DNA from: Adineta vaga
Taxonomy: Eukaryota > Rotifera
Assembly: GCA_021613535.1 (NCBI GenBank)
Contig: CP075494.1
Coordinates: 7,192,001 to 7,256,000, forward strand
DNA: 64,000 bases
Reading direction: 5' to 3'
Of this stretch, positions 27,951-40,406 are shown one piece after another. The position numbers were made by a program, and so were the translations under genes. Under the pieces are notes generated by a model that searched no databases, was not told the origin of the DNA, and saw nothing but the letters and a program-made list of their open reading frames with translations. The first letter of the stretch is position 1. Each line of letters opens with the position of its first letter.

Positions 27951-30900
27951 ATGGAAGTATTAAAACGTAAAACAAATGGTCTATCGTCTACAAATGGACA
28001 TGGGCAAAAGAAAAAGAAGAAAGTCAAACATCTCGAAGATCAAGATGTCGAAACAGCATATTTCGAATCAGAAATAGTTTACCATTCAACTGTAACTAAA
28101 ATGAAAGTATGTATTGATTAATTTTTCAAGAAATGAACAAAATGTCTTATTTCTATTCGAGGTTAACTCATTGTTGAATGAAGTAACATTAAAAGAACAT
28201 CAACGTACTGAAATCGATGGATTTATTGAAGAAATATCCAATGAACTCAGATCAATTCCTCAGGGCAAAGTTCGAGAAGTAAATTTCATTATCTTTCTTT
28301 CCTTGTTTTTTGAACATCTGTTTCTCATGAATTTAGTTATCAAACATGTCGGAATGGTTGGAAAAATTCGATATTAAAATACCATTATCATTTTCAAAAA
28401 TGGAAAAATCATTTCAATTTCTTCCACCGACGATTATTCAATCAATTGGTTCATATACATACGATGGTTTAATTGTTAAATCATCAAATCAAATATCAAC
28501 AATTGTAGATTTACTCGTCGAAATTCCTCATATTTGTATTCATAAGAAAGATTATCTCAATAATGAATATATCGAAAAACGTGCTATTTATATGTGTTAT
28601 TTAGCTAAAAAATTAAAATATCCATTAGAATTTGCACATTTGAATGATACAACATTAAATCAAGCCGTTTTATTAGTTAAACCAAAAGGTAAGAAAGATA
28701 ATTTCCGACATTTTAATTCGATCAAATTCTTCGTAGAAACATCAACATTTGCAATTCGAATATTACTGGCACCGGAACAGAATTATTTCAATGAAAAACG
28801 TCTGTTACCTACATCAAGTAATCTTCGTTGGAATTGGTTTCATGATATCAAACAAGACAATGAACCATTCTATCCAACACCAAATTATAATTCATCGATC
28901 TTAGTCGATTGTCGACATCGAGCAACATCAGATTATTTACATAAAATCTTTTCATCATCAAAAGAATTATGTAATGGATTGAAATTATTTAAAATCTGGT
29001 TAGAACAACGACAATTATCCTACGTAATAAGAATGAAGATGTTATTAAATGAGAAGATCGAAGATAAATTGTTTATTTAGGGTTTTGCTTCATTTCAAGG
29101 AGCTATGGCAGCATTTTTCGTAGCTTACTTATTGAAAATGAATAAAATAACTCGACAAATGAATAGTTATCAAGTTTTTCGAATCATTTTAGTAGCATTA
29201 AGTAAGTTAAATTCAAGTATTTCTACGAAAGGATCTCATTTTTCTATTTAAATTCAAGTGGAAAACGATTTTCTATCAACTGAATGTTGTTCATTATCGA
29301 ATGAGAAGGTTTCCGAAAATGTGTTTGATCAAGATGATTGTGTTCTTATTGATCAATCTGGTGTACTCAATGTTTTTCATACATTAACTCGAGCGACATA
29401 TACCCGAGTAAGAAAAACTAAAAACGAACTTCAATTTCTATATCATTATTCATTTTTAGTTAAAACATGAAGCTCGTGTTTCTTTGAATTCTTTCAATGA
29501 TCCAGTGATTGATCATTTTCAAACTCTCTTCATGATCTCAATGAAGCCAATCTATAGTATGGATGCAATTATTCAGTAAGTATATCATCTTTTGTGGAAC
29601 TCACATCTATTTTTCAAATCCCTAACAGACAGAGTTTTCATTCATTCATTCATTATCTCTTAGAATTTCTTCTCTTGATCAATATGATCAACTTCTGGAA
29701 AAAGATTCAAATAAAAATCAACTCTTTATGGATAATCTTAACAATAAACATTTTCTTCTTTGTCAACAAATTCTTCATCTCCTTGAAAATGGTCTCAAAG
29801 AACGTATCAGTTTACTTTGTCCTTTACCATCAGCAATAAAAACTGTAAGTATCTTATCTTTGTTCTCTTTTCATTTTTCGTCTATGAATATCTTGCGGTA
29901 CACTGAGAGTAAGAGAAAGAAATGGAAAATGAACTTCTATTAAAATTTCAAAAAGTATCCAAGATCTATCATGAACAATTTCATACATCATCGATTCATG
30001 CACATAATCAAGAATATCTTATGTTTCTTGATGATCAACTTAATCAATGGAAAAAGCAAACAATTGAACAAATCGAAAATTTTATTCAAGAAAAATCGAA
30101 AGAAATTCGAGAAATTTATCAAAAATATTACACAGAAGTCAATAAACAATATTTAACAATTCGTGAACAAATTCAAACAAATAATATTTCATTCGATCTT
30201 AATGATCAAATGGATTATTTACAGATTTATTCACAATTAAATTCATTCGAAAAACGCTTACAATTGAATACGAATTTATTTACAACAAATCAACTGAATG
30301 AAAAAATTAAATTAGATTATGCACATTATCGACAATTAACGACAAAAACAACGATTTATCCTTTAAAAGAAATGATTCAAAAGAAATTACCCGTCATAAT
30401 TGATACACGCTTATCATTTACGAAAAAACCAATAAAACATATTCAACCAATACAACAATGGATACTTAAATCAATACCTAGTACACCCATTGGATCATGT
30501 GAATATTCTTTAGAAAATTCGGCAAGTCTTCCGATTCTAATTGCAAAAAATTCCGAAATGTCAACTGCAAAAGAAAAACTAACTGAATATGTAATTGATT
30601 CATTATTTCTACCTGAACTTACTCAATCCATTTCATCGCATGAGGATAGTAAAACATTAATTCGTTCGTATAAATCTTTACTAACCAATGAACATCTTTC
30701 TCCAACGAATCATTCAACAATCATGTTCACGCAATGTGAAACAGAATACAATTGTCTAGCAAGTTCAACAAAACGTAATGAATTGATTATTTACAATTCA
30801 AAATTAAATATTCTTCTCATCATTCAATACGAAGATAATAAACAACATTGTCTTCAACGTTTATATCTTCAATGGCCATTACATTTAAGTACACATCTAA

Positions 30901-33900
30901 GTGATATAACATACTGTCATACGAATGATCAATATTTCATTTCTACAAATGATAGTAATCATTTATATATGTTCAATCGAAATACTTCATCTGTTCATGA
31001 TTTAGGATGTTTATCGAATAATATACCATTAAATCGTATTGCTTATTATGAATGTATGTTATATTGTATTTTTGGTAATCAGAATTTAATTGAATATACG
31101 TTTGATGTGAAGAATTTCAATTTAAAAATTCATCGAACAATTGATTTATTCAATTCAAATGAGATTTTATTCGATTTGACATGTGATGAGAAGAATTTAG
31201 TTGTGGTTTATAGAAATAAAAATGAAGAAATATGTTTAAGAAGTTTCAATCGACAAACATTAGATATTCAATTACAACTATTACTCGATAATAAACAAGA
31301 AAGACAGGGAAATTCTATACGAATTGAACCATCGATTTATAATGAAAAATTTCTTTACTTGAATAATTTACAGAAATGTTTGAAAACAATCGATTTAACC
31401 GACTTTAAAAATGGAAATATAACATCAGTTATAACGAAAGAAACGTTACCAACGAATATTTGTTTGTTAAAAGATAATCGTTTTGTAGTTTTATATGAAA
31501 AACCATATTTTTTGTCAGTTTATAATTATCATGAGTTAAATTAATTCTTTTGTTAAAGAAATAATCAAATCAATTATTGTAGGTTAGCTTATTCTTTTGC
31601 TTTTGTTTTAGTGGGCAATCAATGAACCTGTACCAGCAAGAACATCGATTACATTCGGAGTGATTTTTTCTGATCAATACGATTTATCCGTACTTAAAGG
31701 ACCAGAAAGTGGAACCAAAGAGGTAGGATCTTTGACTCACCATTACATAATTTCATTTGATATTGAGCAGAGAAACATAGAATGTTATATGTGTCTTTCT
31801 GTTGAGATAAGAACAAGTAGAGAGTTTTATATCAGTTTATGAAAGATTGCTTATCCTTTTTGTCTTTATGTGTTTTAATAGGCAGAAGCATTTCGAAAAT
31901 TATGGACGGAACGTTGTGAACTTCGTCGTTTTCCTGACGGTTCAATTCTTGAATCAGTTGTTTGGAATGTTGAAACGACGAAAGATAAACGATTGATATG
32001 GATGGATGCAACTCGTTATCTTCTTGAAATGTAAATCCTTTCTTTTTCTTCACTTACTAAATATACATCTTCTCTCGTTTAGACAAGCGGGTATTTCTCC
32101 AACTCATATCGAGTTTTTCTATAATGATCAACTTCCATCAAGTTTACTTTCGATTCCAGCTCGTCTTCTTCCATCATATGGAACAGGTGATGAACAACAA
32201 ATTTATCTTTGCCGTGAATTAGTCGAATTATCGAAACAAATTCGAACATTAAATAATGAACTTCCTTTGAAAATTAATAATATCATTGGTCTTGATGAAA
32301 CATTTCGTTATACAAATGTTTTTCCACCATTACCATCATCATTTCTAACGGATTTACATAAAATTCGTTCGATTGAATATGATACAAATGCATTAATTCC
32401 TCGTTCAACATCACGTTACGCACCACCATATAGTCAATCATTATTAGTTTTATGTCAACTTGAAATGACCAGTTCAAATGATCGTGATTTCGAAACTTTA
32501 GAACGTATAAAACATTCAAAAATTCTCTATTATATTCAATTGGCAAAATTATTACAAGAAAATTTTCATTTTATCTGTCGAGCAACGACAGATTGTTGTT
32601 ATATTGAAAAAAATCATTATGTTTATCGATTAGTTATTTCATATCATAAAGAAATTTATTTAATGGAAAGTGAAGCTGGAAAAAAAGATGGCTTAGCACG
32701 AACAATTAAACAAACAAATCTATCAAAACAATTAAGATACAATACAGAATATTTACCAAAAATCAATGCAGCGATTTATGGGTGAGTTAGAAAATCTGAT
32801 CAAACATTTTCATTCTAAATATTTTTGCTTATTTAGTGTTAGTCAGCAATTTATTCATTATCAATTAGTATCTCGTTTATTTAAACGATGGCTTTCATCT
32901 CAATTACTTTTGCATCATTTCGATCCAATTAATGCAGATTTAGTTTGTTGTTATATTTTTCTTCATTCAGCTCCATTTCAACCACCGAAGTATTTACGAC
33001 GTTTACTTAATTGAATAGATAAAAATACAGATTTAATCTACTTAGGTCAATATTAACTGGTTTCTGTCGTGTTCTTCGTCTACTTCGTGATTTTGATTGG
33101 ATTAATGAACCATTAATTATTAATTTCAATCATGAATTAACAAGTAATGAAAACAAGATAAATAAAAAAACTTCTATCCTATAGCGATGTTTTTCTTTAG
33201 ACGAACAAGTTTTTCAAATGCAAGCACAATTTAAAACAGAACGATCAGTTTTACCACCTTTATGTTTAATGCCATCAGTTGCATTTCATGAGAGTAATAA
33301 ACCAAATGTTCCAATTTTGAAACGTGTCATACAATTAGCAAAAGAAGCATTGACTTATTTGGAAACAAATCATAGTGAATCGATGAAAGTAGGTTTTTGT
33401 TTCTTTCTAAATGATTCATTCAAATTGACCAGCAAAATCGTGTTTCCTATACAGAAATTTGATTTCTTTAGTTTGTATTTCGACCAAGTCTCAATTCTTA
33501 TGATGTAATTATCATGCTTGATCCACTTCAATGTCCACGTGCTTATCAAGCACTTGATCATGTATCTACAGAAGTAACATACACAACACGAAAGAAACTA
33601 ATTGATACTGATTTAAATCAATCAAAAGATACTAATAAGAATAAATTATTATCCGTTATCGATTATGATCCAGCACAATTGTTTATCAAAGAATTACGAG
33701 TATGTCATCGACATATCGAACGAGTTTTATTTAAAGTAATAATTATTTGATTTATTCTCATTCAGGCTTCTTTTAATGATCAAGCTGAATTTTTTCATGA
33801 TGAATTTGGTGGCCTGATCATTTGTGTACTATGGAAACCATTGAAAACGACAACAAATGGTCATAGTAACGTTGATTATGTTAAAATCATGGATCAATGG

Positions 33901-33960
33901 AAGTTATTAGGAAAAGGAATTATAAAAGAAATCTGTGCTTTTCCTGAACGATGGTGTTAA
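27951..33960 (+). CDS. NOL6: NOL6 / Nrap nucleolar pre-rRNA processing protein
   Basis: Fifteen exons (27951-28106, 28162-28278, 28337-29023, 29081-29201, 29259-29407, 29460-29575, 29664-29844, 31612-31722, 31882-32030, 32083-32781, 32837-32989, 33046-33143, 33201-33388, 33472-33699, 33766-33960) join to 1115 residues, near human NOL6 (1146). Nrap proteins are part of the small-subunit processome with UTP22/RRP7 and are built from inactive nucleotidyltransferase-like folds. Recognisable blocks are a Lys-rich N-terminus, VDLLVEIPHICIHKKDYLN, a WLRQR-like WLEQRQL, ELRRFPDGSILESVVW, KRWLSSQLL, PFQPP, INEPLIINFN, YDVIIMLDPLQC and GGLIICVLWKP. The ATG directly follows an AG acceptor-like sequence. 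Its seventh intron is 1767 nt and encloses a separate ORF; most others are about 50-60 nt. Confidence 0.95.
29922..31544 (+). CDS. Intron-nested ORF: coiled coil plus probable beta-propeller protein
   Basis: An uninterrupted 540-codon frame lies wholly inside NOL6 intron 29845-31611 on the same strand. Residues 1-110 are rich in Glu/Lys/Gln and look like a coiled coil (QWKKQTIEQIENFIQEKSKE). The middle is polar. Residues 265-540 contain repeated short beta-type blocks (ELIIYNSKLNILLIIQY, YFISTNDSNHLYMFN, NLVVVYRNKNEE, FVVLYEKPYFLSVYNY), suggestive of an NHL or WD-like propeller as in B-box/NHL proteins, though no RING, B-box or canonical NHL motif is seen. Lack of introns over 1.6 kb is unusual here and suggests a retrocopy or recently inserted gene. 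The function is not known. Confidence 0.75.
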   Translation: MENELLLKFQKVSKIYHEQFHTSSIHAHNQEYLMFLDDQLNQWKKQTIEQIENFIQEKSKEIREIYQKYYTEVNKQYLTIREQIQTNNISFDLNDQMDYLQIYSQLNSFEKRLQLNTNLFTTNQLNEKIKLDYAHYRQLTTKTTIYPLKEMIQKKLPVIIDTRLSFTKKPIKHIQPIQQWILKSIPSTPIGSCEYSLENSASLPILIAKNSEMSTAKEKLTEYVIDSLFLPELTQSISSHEDSKTLIRSYKSLLTNEHLSPTNHSTIMFTQCETEYNCLASSTKRNELIIYNSKLNILLIIQYEDNKQHCLQRLYLQWPLHLSTHLSDITYCHTNDQYFISTNDSNHLYMFNRNTSSVHDLGCLSNNIPLNRIAYYECMLYCIFGNQNLIEYTFDVKNFNLKIHRTIDLFNSNEILFDLTCDEKNLVVVYRNKNEEICLRSFNRQTLDIQLQLLLDNKQERQGNSIRIEPSIYNEKFLYLNNLQKCLKTIDLTDFKNGNITSVITKETLPTNICLLKDNRFVVLYEKPYFLSVYNYHELN

Positions 33961-34936
33961 ATCGTTCATTGTTTTGTTACTAGCTAATACAGCTAGATGA
34001 AATAAAAGTTTTTCAATCGAAATATTCGTAGCAGAGTAATTAACTGTCGAACTGATCGATGATAGCTCACTTCGGGAAAAAAAACAAGTACGACATATTT
34101 GTTTTTTTGCCAATTTTCATCAAAACAAACCACTATAATGTCCTTCACATTCCAGCAAAACTTCAACATTAAGAGAAACGAAAAGGTTGTTTTTTTGTGG
34201 TTGATGTATTTTTACACTTAGATGTGTAATGTTTCGAAAGTTTTGTGCATATTTATGCGAAATTTGTTTATAGTCAATGCCTCGTTAAATTGCTATCTCA
34301 TTCTTCAGATAACTGTTATAAATCTGCCTGGAACATACTTTGTTATTTGAACGATTTCATGAAAAATGAGTAACTAGTCTGCTGGAACAATTTGAGAAGT
34401 AGAGTTTCGAATAAGTTTAGTTTTTCAACATAAGTTAATATATTCCCGCTTAGTACAGATGTCACGTGCACAAATACACGTGCAAATGTGATCGTAACCG
34501 AATAAAAAGAACAAAAAAAACAAAACAAACAGAGACAGAGAAATTGTTAACAAATACAACACAGCAACCGGAGGATAAATGAGAGAATGATCAACAAACG
34601 AATTTTCTATAAATATAATGGCTAAACATGATTGCAATAACTATGGACTTTCTTTTTCTATTCTTCAATGATAAATAAATACTTAATATAATCATAGAAA
34701 AAAGCACGCTACAAGTTAACAATTCAATAAACTAGAAATCTCGTAAAGAATAAGACTTAAGGTTTTTTGATTTCAATCTATATGTTCGTTACCAATGGCA
34801 ATTATCAACAAACTAAGAGAGAGAGAGAGGGAGAGGAACTATTTAATAGATAAAGAAGAAAAATCAAATGAGTATATGTAAAAAATTCTCGTTAACATCA
34901 TATGATAGACATTTCTATACTTTAATAAAAGATAAA
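33961..34936. other. Convergent intergenic region, NOL6 / PDI
   Basis: No gene is recognised. A short (GA)n run lies at about 34801-34836. AATAAA-type hexamers near 34923 on either strand could serve 3' ends. Small open frames at 33907-34637 are not supported by splicing or family resemblance. Confidence 0.55.
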
Positions 34937-36814
34937 TTATAAATCTTCATGGCCAGCATCTGCTTCTTCATCGGCTTCTTCAGTTTGTTCAGCCGTCTAA
35001 AATAAAGATTAAAGAATGTTCATGAAATTTTGTCAAAAGTATTTTGTAGAATTATACTTCTTCGGGGATTTTGCCTGCTTCTTTTCCATTTGAATCGACA
35101 AATTTTGCAAGTGCTTCAAGTGTACGTTCACCTTGATAATCGATTACTTCATCCGAATCTTTTGGAAATAATCTAAACACAAAACAAAAGTCAGTAAATT
35201 CTTCAAATTCTCATTTCATTTTATAAGAACATACTTGATTGTTGGAAAACTTTGAATTTTGATATCTTCAAGTTCATTTGCAGTTGCATCCATTTTAGCG
35301 ATAACAATATCGGCATTATCTTTATATTTTTCACCTAATTGTTCGTAGATAGGTGTTAATTGTTTACAATGACCACACCTAAAACATAATTTCTCTTCAT
35401 TCCTATCTTATCTATATTAAATAAAAATCATTTTACCATGGTGCGATAAATGTAACCAAAACTGTTTTCTTTTTATCTGAAGCAACTTCATGAAAATTTT
35501 TACCAACTAAAGTTTTCACTGGTGTTTTATCCCAATCGTCAGGAATATCTTGTGTAAGTAAATGTGGTTTAAGTTTACCATCGAAGAAGGCATCAACAAA
35601 TTTTGTTAATACTCCTGATGTAATATCTGATGATTCAGGTTTGAATTTGCTCATTTCATCTTTTAATGTAATTAAACGAACAGCTGGAACATCAGAAGTT
35701 TTAAGACCAAAGAATTCCAAAACACGTTCATTTTCTTCATCATCAGAATCAATGGCAACGAAAAGTGTCTAAAAGGAGAAGGCTTTTTTTGCATTTTCAC
35801 AACAAAATCATCAAACCTACTTTTCCACGATATGATTTCGCAGCTGTTTGAAATTCTTTTCGAAAATTTTCATATTCATTACTTTTCTTACTAGCAAACA
35901 AAAGTACATGAACTTTAATATCACCACCGAAGATTTTTTGTGCAGTCTAGAATATACATATAAATAGAGATTTGAATTTAAACAAGAGAAATTTGATCTT
36001 ACTTCAGCATTAAAATCGACAACAATTGGAAGTTGATTAGCTTGAATAAATTCACGAATTGAACCTTCATCAATTGTTGATGTAAGATCATTACGACCTT
36101 CGTCAAACTAAAATTAAATACAAATAGAAAAAGATAATCGTCTTTGTCTTTCCTTCGACTTACATTTTTCAAGAGAATAATAGCATCTTCTTTGAGTTCG
36201 AGTTCTTTAAGAACATCTTTGTTTGATGTTATACCAAATGGAAGACCATCCATTGTTTTTGCTACTTGAAGAAATGCAGCAGCAGCATCACCATCGGTAT
36301 CTTTGAAAGCACCAATAATAACAACTTCATTGGCTTCTTTCAACTTTTTAAGATCATCGACAGTTTTTAATTCATCAGCTGCTGGTCCTGTTTTCTTCTT
36401 TAACCAATTGACAATATCATCTTGTGAACGTCCACCATTATATTCAAATGTAGTTCCATCACTAAAAAATTTAATTGTTGGATAACCTTTAACATCATAT
36501 TTTTGTGCTAAATCTTGTTCCATGGTTGCATCAACACTGGCTAATTTAATATCACTACCGGCATTAAGTAATTCTTTAGCAGCAGCAGCATAAGCTGGTG
36601 TCAATGATTTGCAATGACCACACCATGGTGCAACAAATTTGACAAGTATATGTTTATTGTTCTTAATAGCGTCATCAAATGTATCTTTTGTTAATGAAAG
36701 AACATGACTGTCATCTACATTTGATGATGCATCCTCACAATGGATACGTTTTGTCGTTTGAGCAAGAATAACAATAACAGCTAAAAGTGCTCCTTGAATA
36801 AAGCCTGGAAACAT
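34937..36814 (-). CDS. Protein disulfide isomerase (PDIA1 type)
   Basis: Seven exons (36814-36164, 36107-36003, 35946-35821, 35768-35437, 35378-35235, 35172-35058, 34996-34937) join to 510 residues, the usual PDIA1 length. It forms and shuffles disulfides in the ER lumen. A signal peptide ([13 protein letters not shown]) precedes domain a with [18 protein letters not shown], then redox-inactive b and b' domains, then domain a' with [16 protein letters not shown], whose CGHC is split across the intron at 35437/35378. The acidic tail ends HEDL, a KDEL-like retrieval signal. Both active sites are intact. Confidence 0.97.
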
Positions 36815-38138
36815 CCTTGATTATCAATGAAATGATCTACAATTCAAAAGAAAAAAAATCAAATGATTGACCTTGTGTTCTTATATATGGAAAAATAGTC
36901 GATGAGTGTCTGCGTAGAATAAGAAGAAAAATAAGAGTGATCGATTCCACCAGCCAAAATCATCCACGACGATATGTATACTGCTGGAGAATACCCATCG
37001 TCGACGTGTTCTCTTCGTATGCAATATGTACGGATAGGAAAGGAAGTGTAGGCACAGGCATTAGAAGAGGTTAACGAAAGGAGAAAAGAGAAAAGAAATA
37101 CAACGAAAGCTTACTAAATTTCTATAGAGGCACAAAAGAGTGTGGCAATACCATTATGGTTGATGAAGACATTTTTTGTCTCTGAATTGATGAGAAAACT
37201 ATGCCTTATTCATAGAATTTAAGTGTTAATTTATTAGAATTATTTCTCTATAAATTAATTTAGCAAATAAAAGAACGCAAAAGCTTCTGATTGGTTGATA
37301 TTTTCATGACTCATTGTCATCAGCAGGCATGCCAAACGGACTGACTGTTGACTCTCAAAACAAAATGTTAGTGACATTTAACTAACTAAAAACACAATAA
37401 TTCTTTTTCGCAATCTTTCGTCTATTTGAACTATAAATAATCGATTAGTAATCATTCCTTTCTTTCAATTGGATAATCTACATTAGGTCATAAAAAGGTT
37501 TTTTCTTTTCCTTTATTATCAACTTTTTTCTTCCAATATCAAGGATTCTTATTTCATCATTGAAAAATTTACTTTCGCTGCCGTACATATTAAGTTTTAT
37601 TCTCGAAGATTTTACGATTAAATTTATTGAAGTAAATATTTTCATCTTTCAATTTCATAACACAACTGTCGTCATATATATCAAATGCGTTGTTCTCTTT
37701 CTCACCCCTTTCTTGTATTTCAACCCCCCGTCTTTTTCTTTTCTTTTACATTCCATTTGAACCTAGGTATCATTCTTCATAGGCAAACATCGAGAACGAA
37801 CGTAAATTTTCACTCTCTGAAAAGTAAACGAAAAATCAAACGAGAGAAAGAGAGACTTTGTCATGTAAAAATATGACTCATTCTCCTCGGGTTTTTTTTC
37901 TTTCTTGTTAAAATCAGTTTACAAAGAATGCGTTTTTGATCACTGACTCTCTGCGTGTGCATTGAAATCGAATACATCATAGCGAGGAATGTACTTTTCT
38001 TCTTCTTCTCTCTCTCTCTCTTCTTTATTATCAATGTGCGTAAATAGACAGACATACATAGAGCTTCACATTCATTGATAAGTAACCGAAAAATGATATC
38101 AATCTATTTTGATTGTTCTAGATAGCTTATATCAAACT
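36815..38138. promoter_or_regulatory. Divergent intergenic region, PDI / LAMP-like
   Basis: This 1.3-kb spacer holds the promoters of two divergent genes. An ACGTG core inside TCGACGTGTT at 37001-37010 and CCACG at 36964 resemble parts of unfolded-protein-response elements, which would suit a PDI gene, but neither is a full consensus. Open frames at 37560-38055 are low-complexity. Confidence 0.4.
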
Positions 38139-39096
38139 ATGCTTTCGAAACTTTTTCTTCTCATCGGTAAGATTTTTATTAACTAAGAGATCTTCTTTCA
38201 TTGATTGTATTTTTAGCATGTACTATTCTCATTTCATCAATTAATGTGAGATAAATGAATGAATGAAAGAAAAAGTACAAAAGACATTTTGTTTATGTAT
38301 TTCTAGGCAGTAGAACTCCCGGGCAATTATACATTACCTAAAAATTCATCAGATTTATGTTTCATTGCTCGATTTGATCTTGTACTCAATGTTGAATATA
38401 CACAAATCGATGGAGTAAATAATCAAACTTGATTTATACTCTAAATAATCTATTTTTCTTTTTAGAAAAAAAATATCTCAAAAATTCCATTAAATAATGA
38501 AACATTTCAATATTATGATGGACCATGTGGTCTCGCAAATAGTCATACACTCGTCTTAACTATGTTAGATAATCTAACAACCATTGCCTTGGATTTTTCA
38601 CTTGATGAAAAGAATAAAACATCATTAAAACGAGTTCTTACGACGTTACAATAGCTGATAATAAATACTTTCCAAATTGTAGTAGATATGCTCATGGTGT
38701 TCATACATTTGTTGCCAATGAATCCTTATTTATAACTGATCGTAGTAAATCCTATCGATGTAATGCGCAAACCAAAATCGAAAATTTTAAATCAAATGGA
38801 AATGTAACAATCAAATCCATTGATTTACAAAATTTACGTATTCAACCATTTGTTGATAGTAGCATTACATTTCATGATTATTCTACAGGTAAGACCGAGT
38901 AAAGCATGTTAAATGTCAATCTTTTTGTTTTTCGATTTTGTTTCATTTAGAAGACGTTTGTCTATTGGATCGATTTCGAGACAATTATAAAGTTCCAATT
39001 ATTGTTGGTGTATGCTTGGCTGTATTAGTAATTGTTGTACTTGTTGTCTATTTGGTCCTTCGTCGACGAAATCATAATGGATATCAAAGTGTTTAA
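38139..39096 (+). CDS. LAMP-like lysosomal membrane glycoprotein (apparent frameshift)
   Basis: Exons 38139-38166, 38217-38245, 38307-38414, 38466-38888 and 38951-39096 encode a signal peptide (LFLLIACTILISSINA), a single N-glycosylated luminal domain with paired cysteines, a transmembrane helix (PIIVGVCLAVLVIVVLVVYL), a basic stop-transfer RRR and a cytosolic tail ending GYQSV. GYxx-hydrophobic at the very C-terminus is the lysosome-sorting signal of LAMP1/LAMP2 (GYQTI). In exon 4 the frame breaks near an A4 run at 38627-38630: the upstream frame stops at TAG a few codons later, while the downstream frame continues YFPNCSRYAHGVHTF. One extra A would restore continuity. The gene is either an assembly error or a disrupted allele. 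Confidence 0.85.
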
Positions 39097-39528
39097 AATT
39101 TGCCATTAAAAATACGTGACACTTTTTTCATTATTATTTTTTCTTTTCTCATTAAGTTTAGAAATCTGAAGACTATTCAGTCATTTTTCTTTTGTTCTTT
39201 ATGTACAAATTGATTAACTTTTTTTTATTATTATTATTCGAGATCTGTCTATGTTGAAACGATGATATGAACTAATTCTGTACTCTCTTTTCATTTTCTT
39301 TCTTTTGCATTTGTTGAACAATAAAGCGGCTGATTTTCTTTTTCATTTAAGTCTTAAAAGAAATGTTTTTGAAGAATTCTATCGATGAAACGACTTGAAT
39401 GTGAGATAAAATAATTGACATTCATTCCTATGAAATCAATAAATGAAAAAGAAAACGAACAAATGTTGTTTGATTAATGAGAAGATACAGTATGTTACTC
39501 ACATACGAAAGAAATTGTTTTTGTTTTT
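39097..39528. other. Convergent intergenic region, LAMP-like / BTB
   Basis: AT-rich 3' flanks of two converging genes. An AATAAA at 39321 could polyadenylate the LAMP-like transcript. Nothing else is seen. Confidence 0.55.
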
Positions 39529-40316
39529 TCATTGTCGTTGATTTTCTAAATAGTTTGCTCGTGCTCGAAAGATTTTCCATTTCATAGTCTCTTCTAAATC
39601 TTTGAAACCATTCGATGCATCAATATTCGATACTTTACATTGCGATAATTTATCCAAAATCGCATTACAAGTGTTTGTTTCATTAGCATAGAAAAATTCT
39701 CGAAACCAAATACATAAAACATCGAGAATTGACGACATCGATAAATATGTACCGTCATCTTGTTTAATTAATTCACTTCCATCACTTGAATATTTATTGA
39801 CAAATTCAAGTTTTGATAAATAAAATAATAGAAATGTTCGACATGCCGATGAAACAAACTCGATCTCAAAACGATATGCTAAAACATGTAATGATCCATT
39901 GATGTATATTTTGAATTTGTTCACAGATTCCTACCGAGAATAAGTAAAATTGTCACATTTTGGTTATTTATTGTACAACGAAATTGTGGATATAAAAATT
40001 GAAGAAGTTCGATCATTTCATTTGCTGATATATCAAGAATTTCAATTGATTCAATCGTTTCATCTTGAAGATAAGATTGGAAAACTTTTGATCCAACTGC
40101 CAGTACACTTTTATCGACATGTAGTTCTTTATCTATGAGAGAGAAAAAAAGTGATTATGTACATTTGTTCATGTCAATATAACCTTGAACAAGTAGTGTT
40201 AAATCACTAAATGGATGTGATTGAAAGAAAAATTCTTCAACGAATTTTTTAGTTGAATTTTTCATTTCAATTGATTTTTTATGATCACCAGCAGATAAAA
40301 TCTGTGAAGAAATCAT
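39529..40316 (-). CDS. BTB/POZ-domain protein
   Basis: Three exons (40316-40184, 40132-39935, 39878-39529) join to 226 residues. The BTB domain covers roughly residues 25-140: PFSDLTLLVQDKELHVDKSVLAVGS is the canonical entry, followed by FQSYL, IEILDISANEMIELLQFLYP and, across the 56-nt intron, ILLILAYRFEIEFVSSACRTFL. Without that splice the frame ends early. The C-terminal 85 residues resemble no Kelch, MATH or zinc-finger partner domain. BTB proteins dimerise and many are adaptors for CUL3 ubiquitin ligases; the role here is inference. The start is 90 bp from the first ATG of the divergent plus-strand gene. Confidence 0.85.
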
Positions 40317-40406
40317 TAATAGAAGAACAAAAGAATGAAGAAAGCGCCAATAATCAAGTTATTTTCTTTTCTCGCATGAATTCTCGATTGTTTTCTTCAA
40401 GAATTC

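Noticed and set aside
34801-34836. (GA)n run after NOL6
   Set aside because: This is a short microsatellite with no associated structure or gene.
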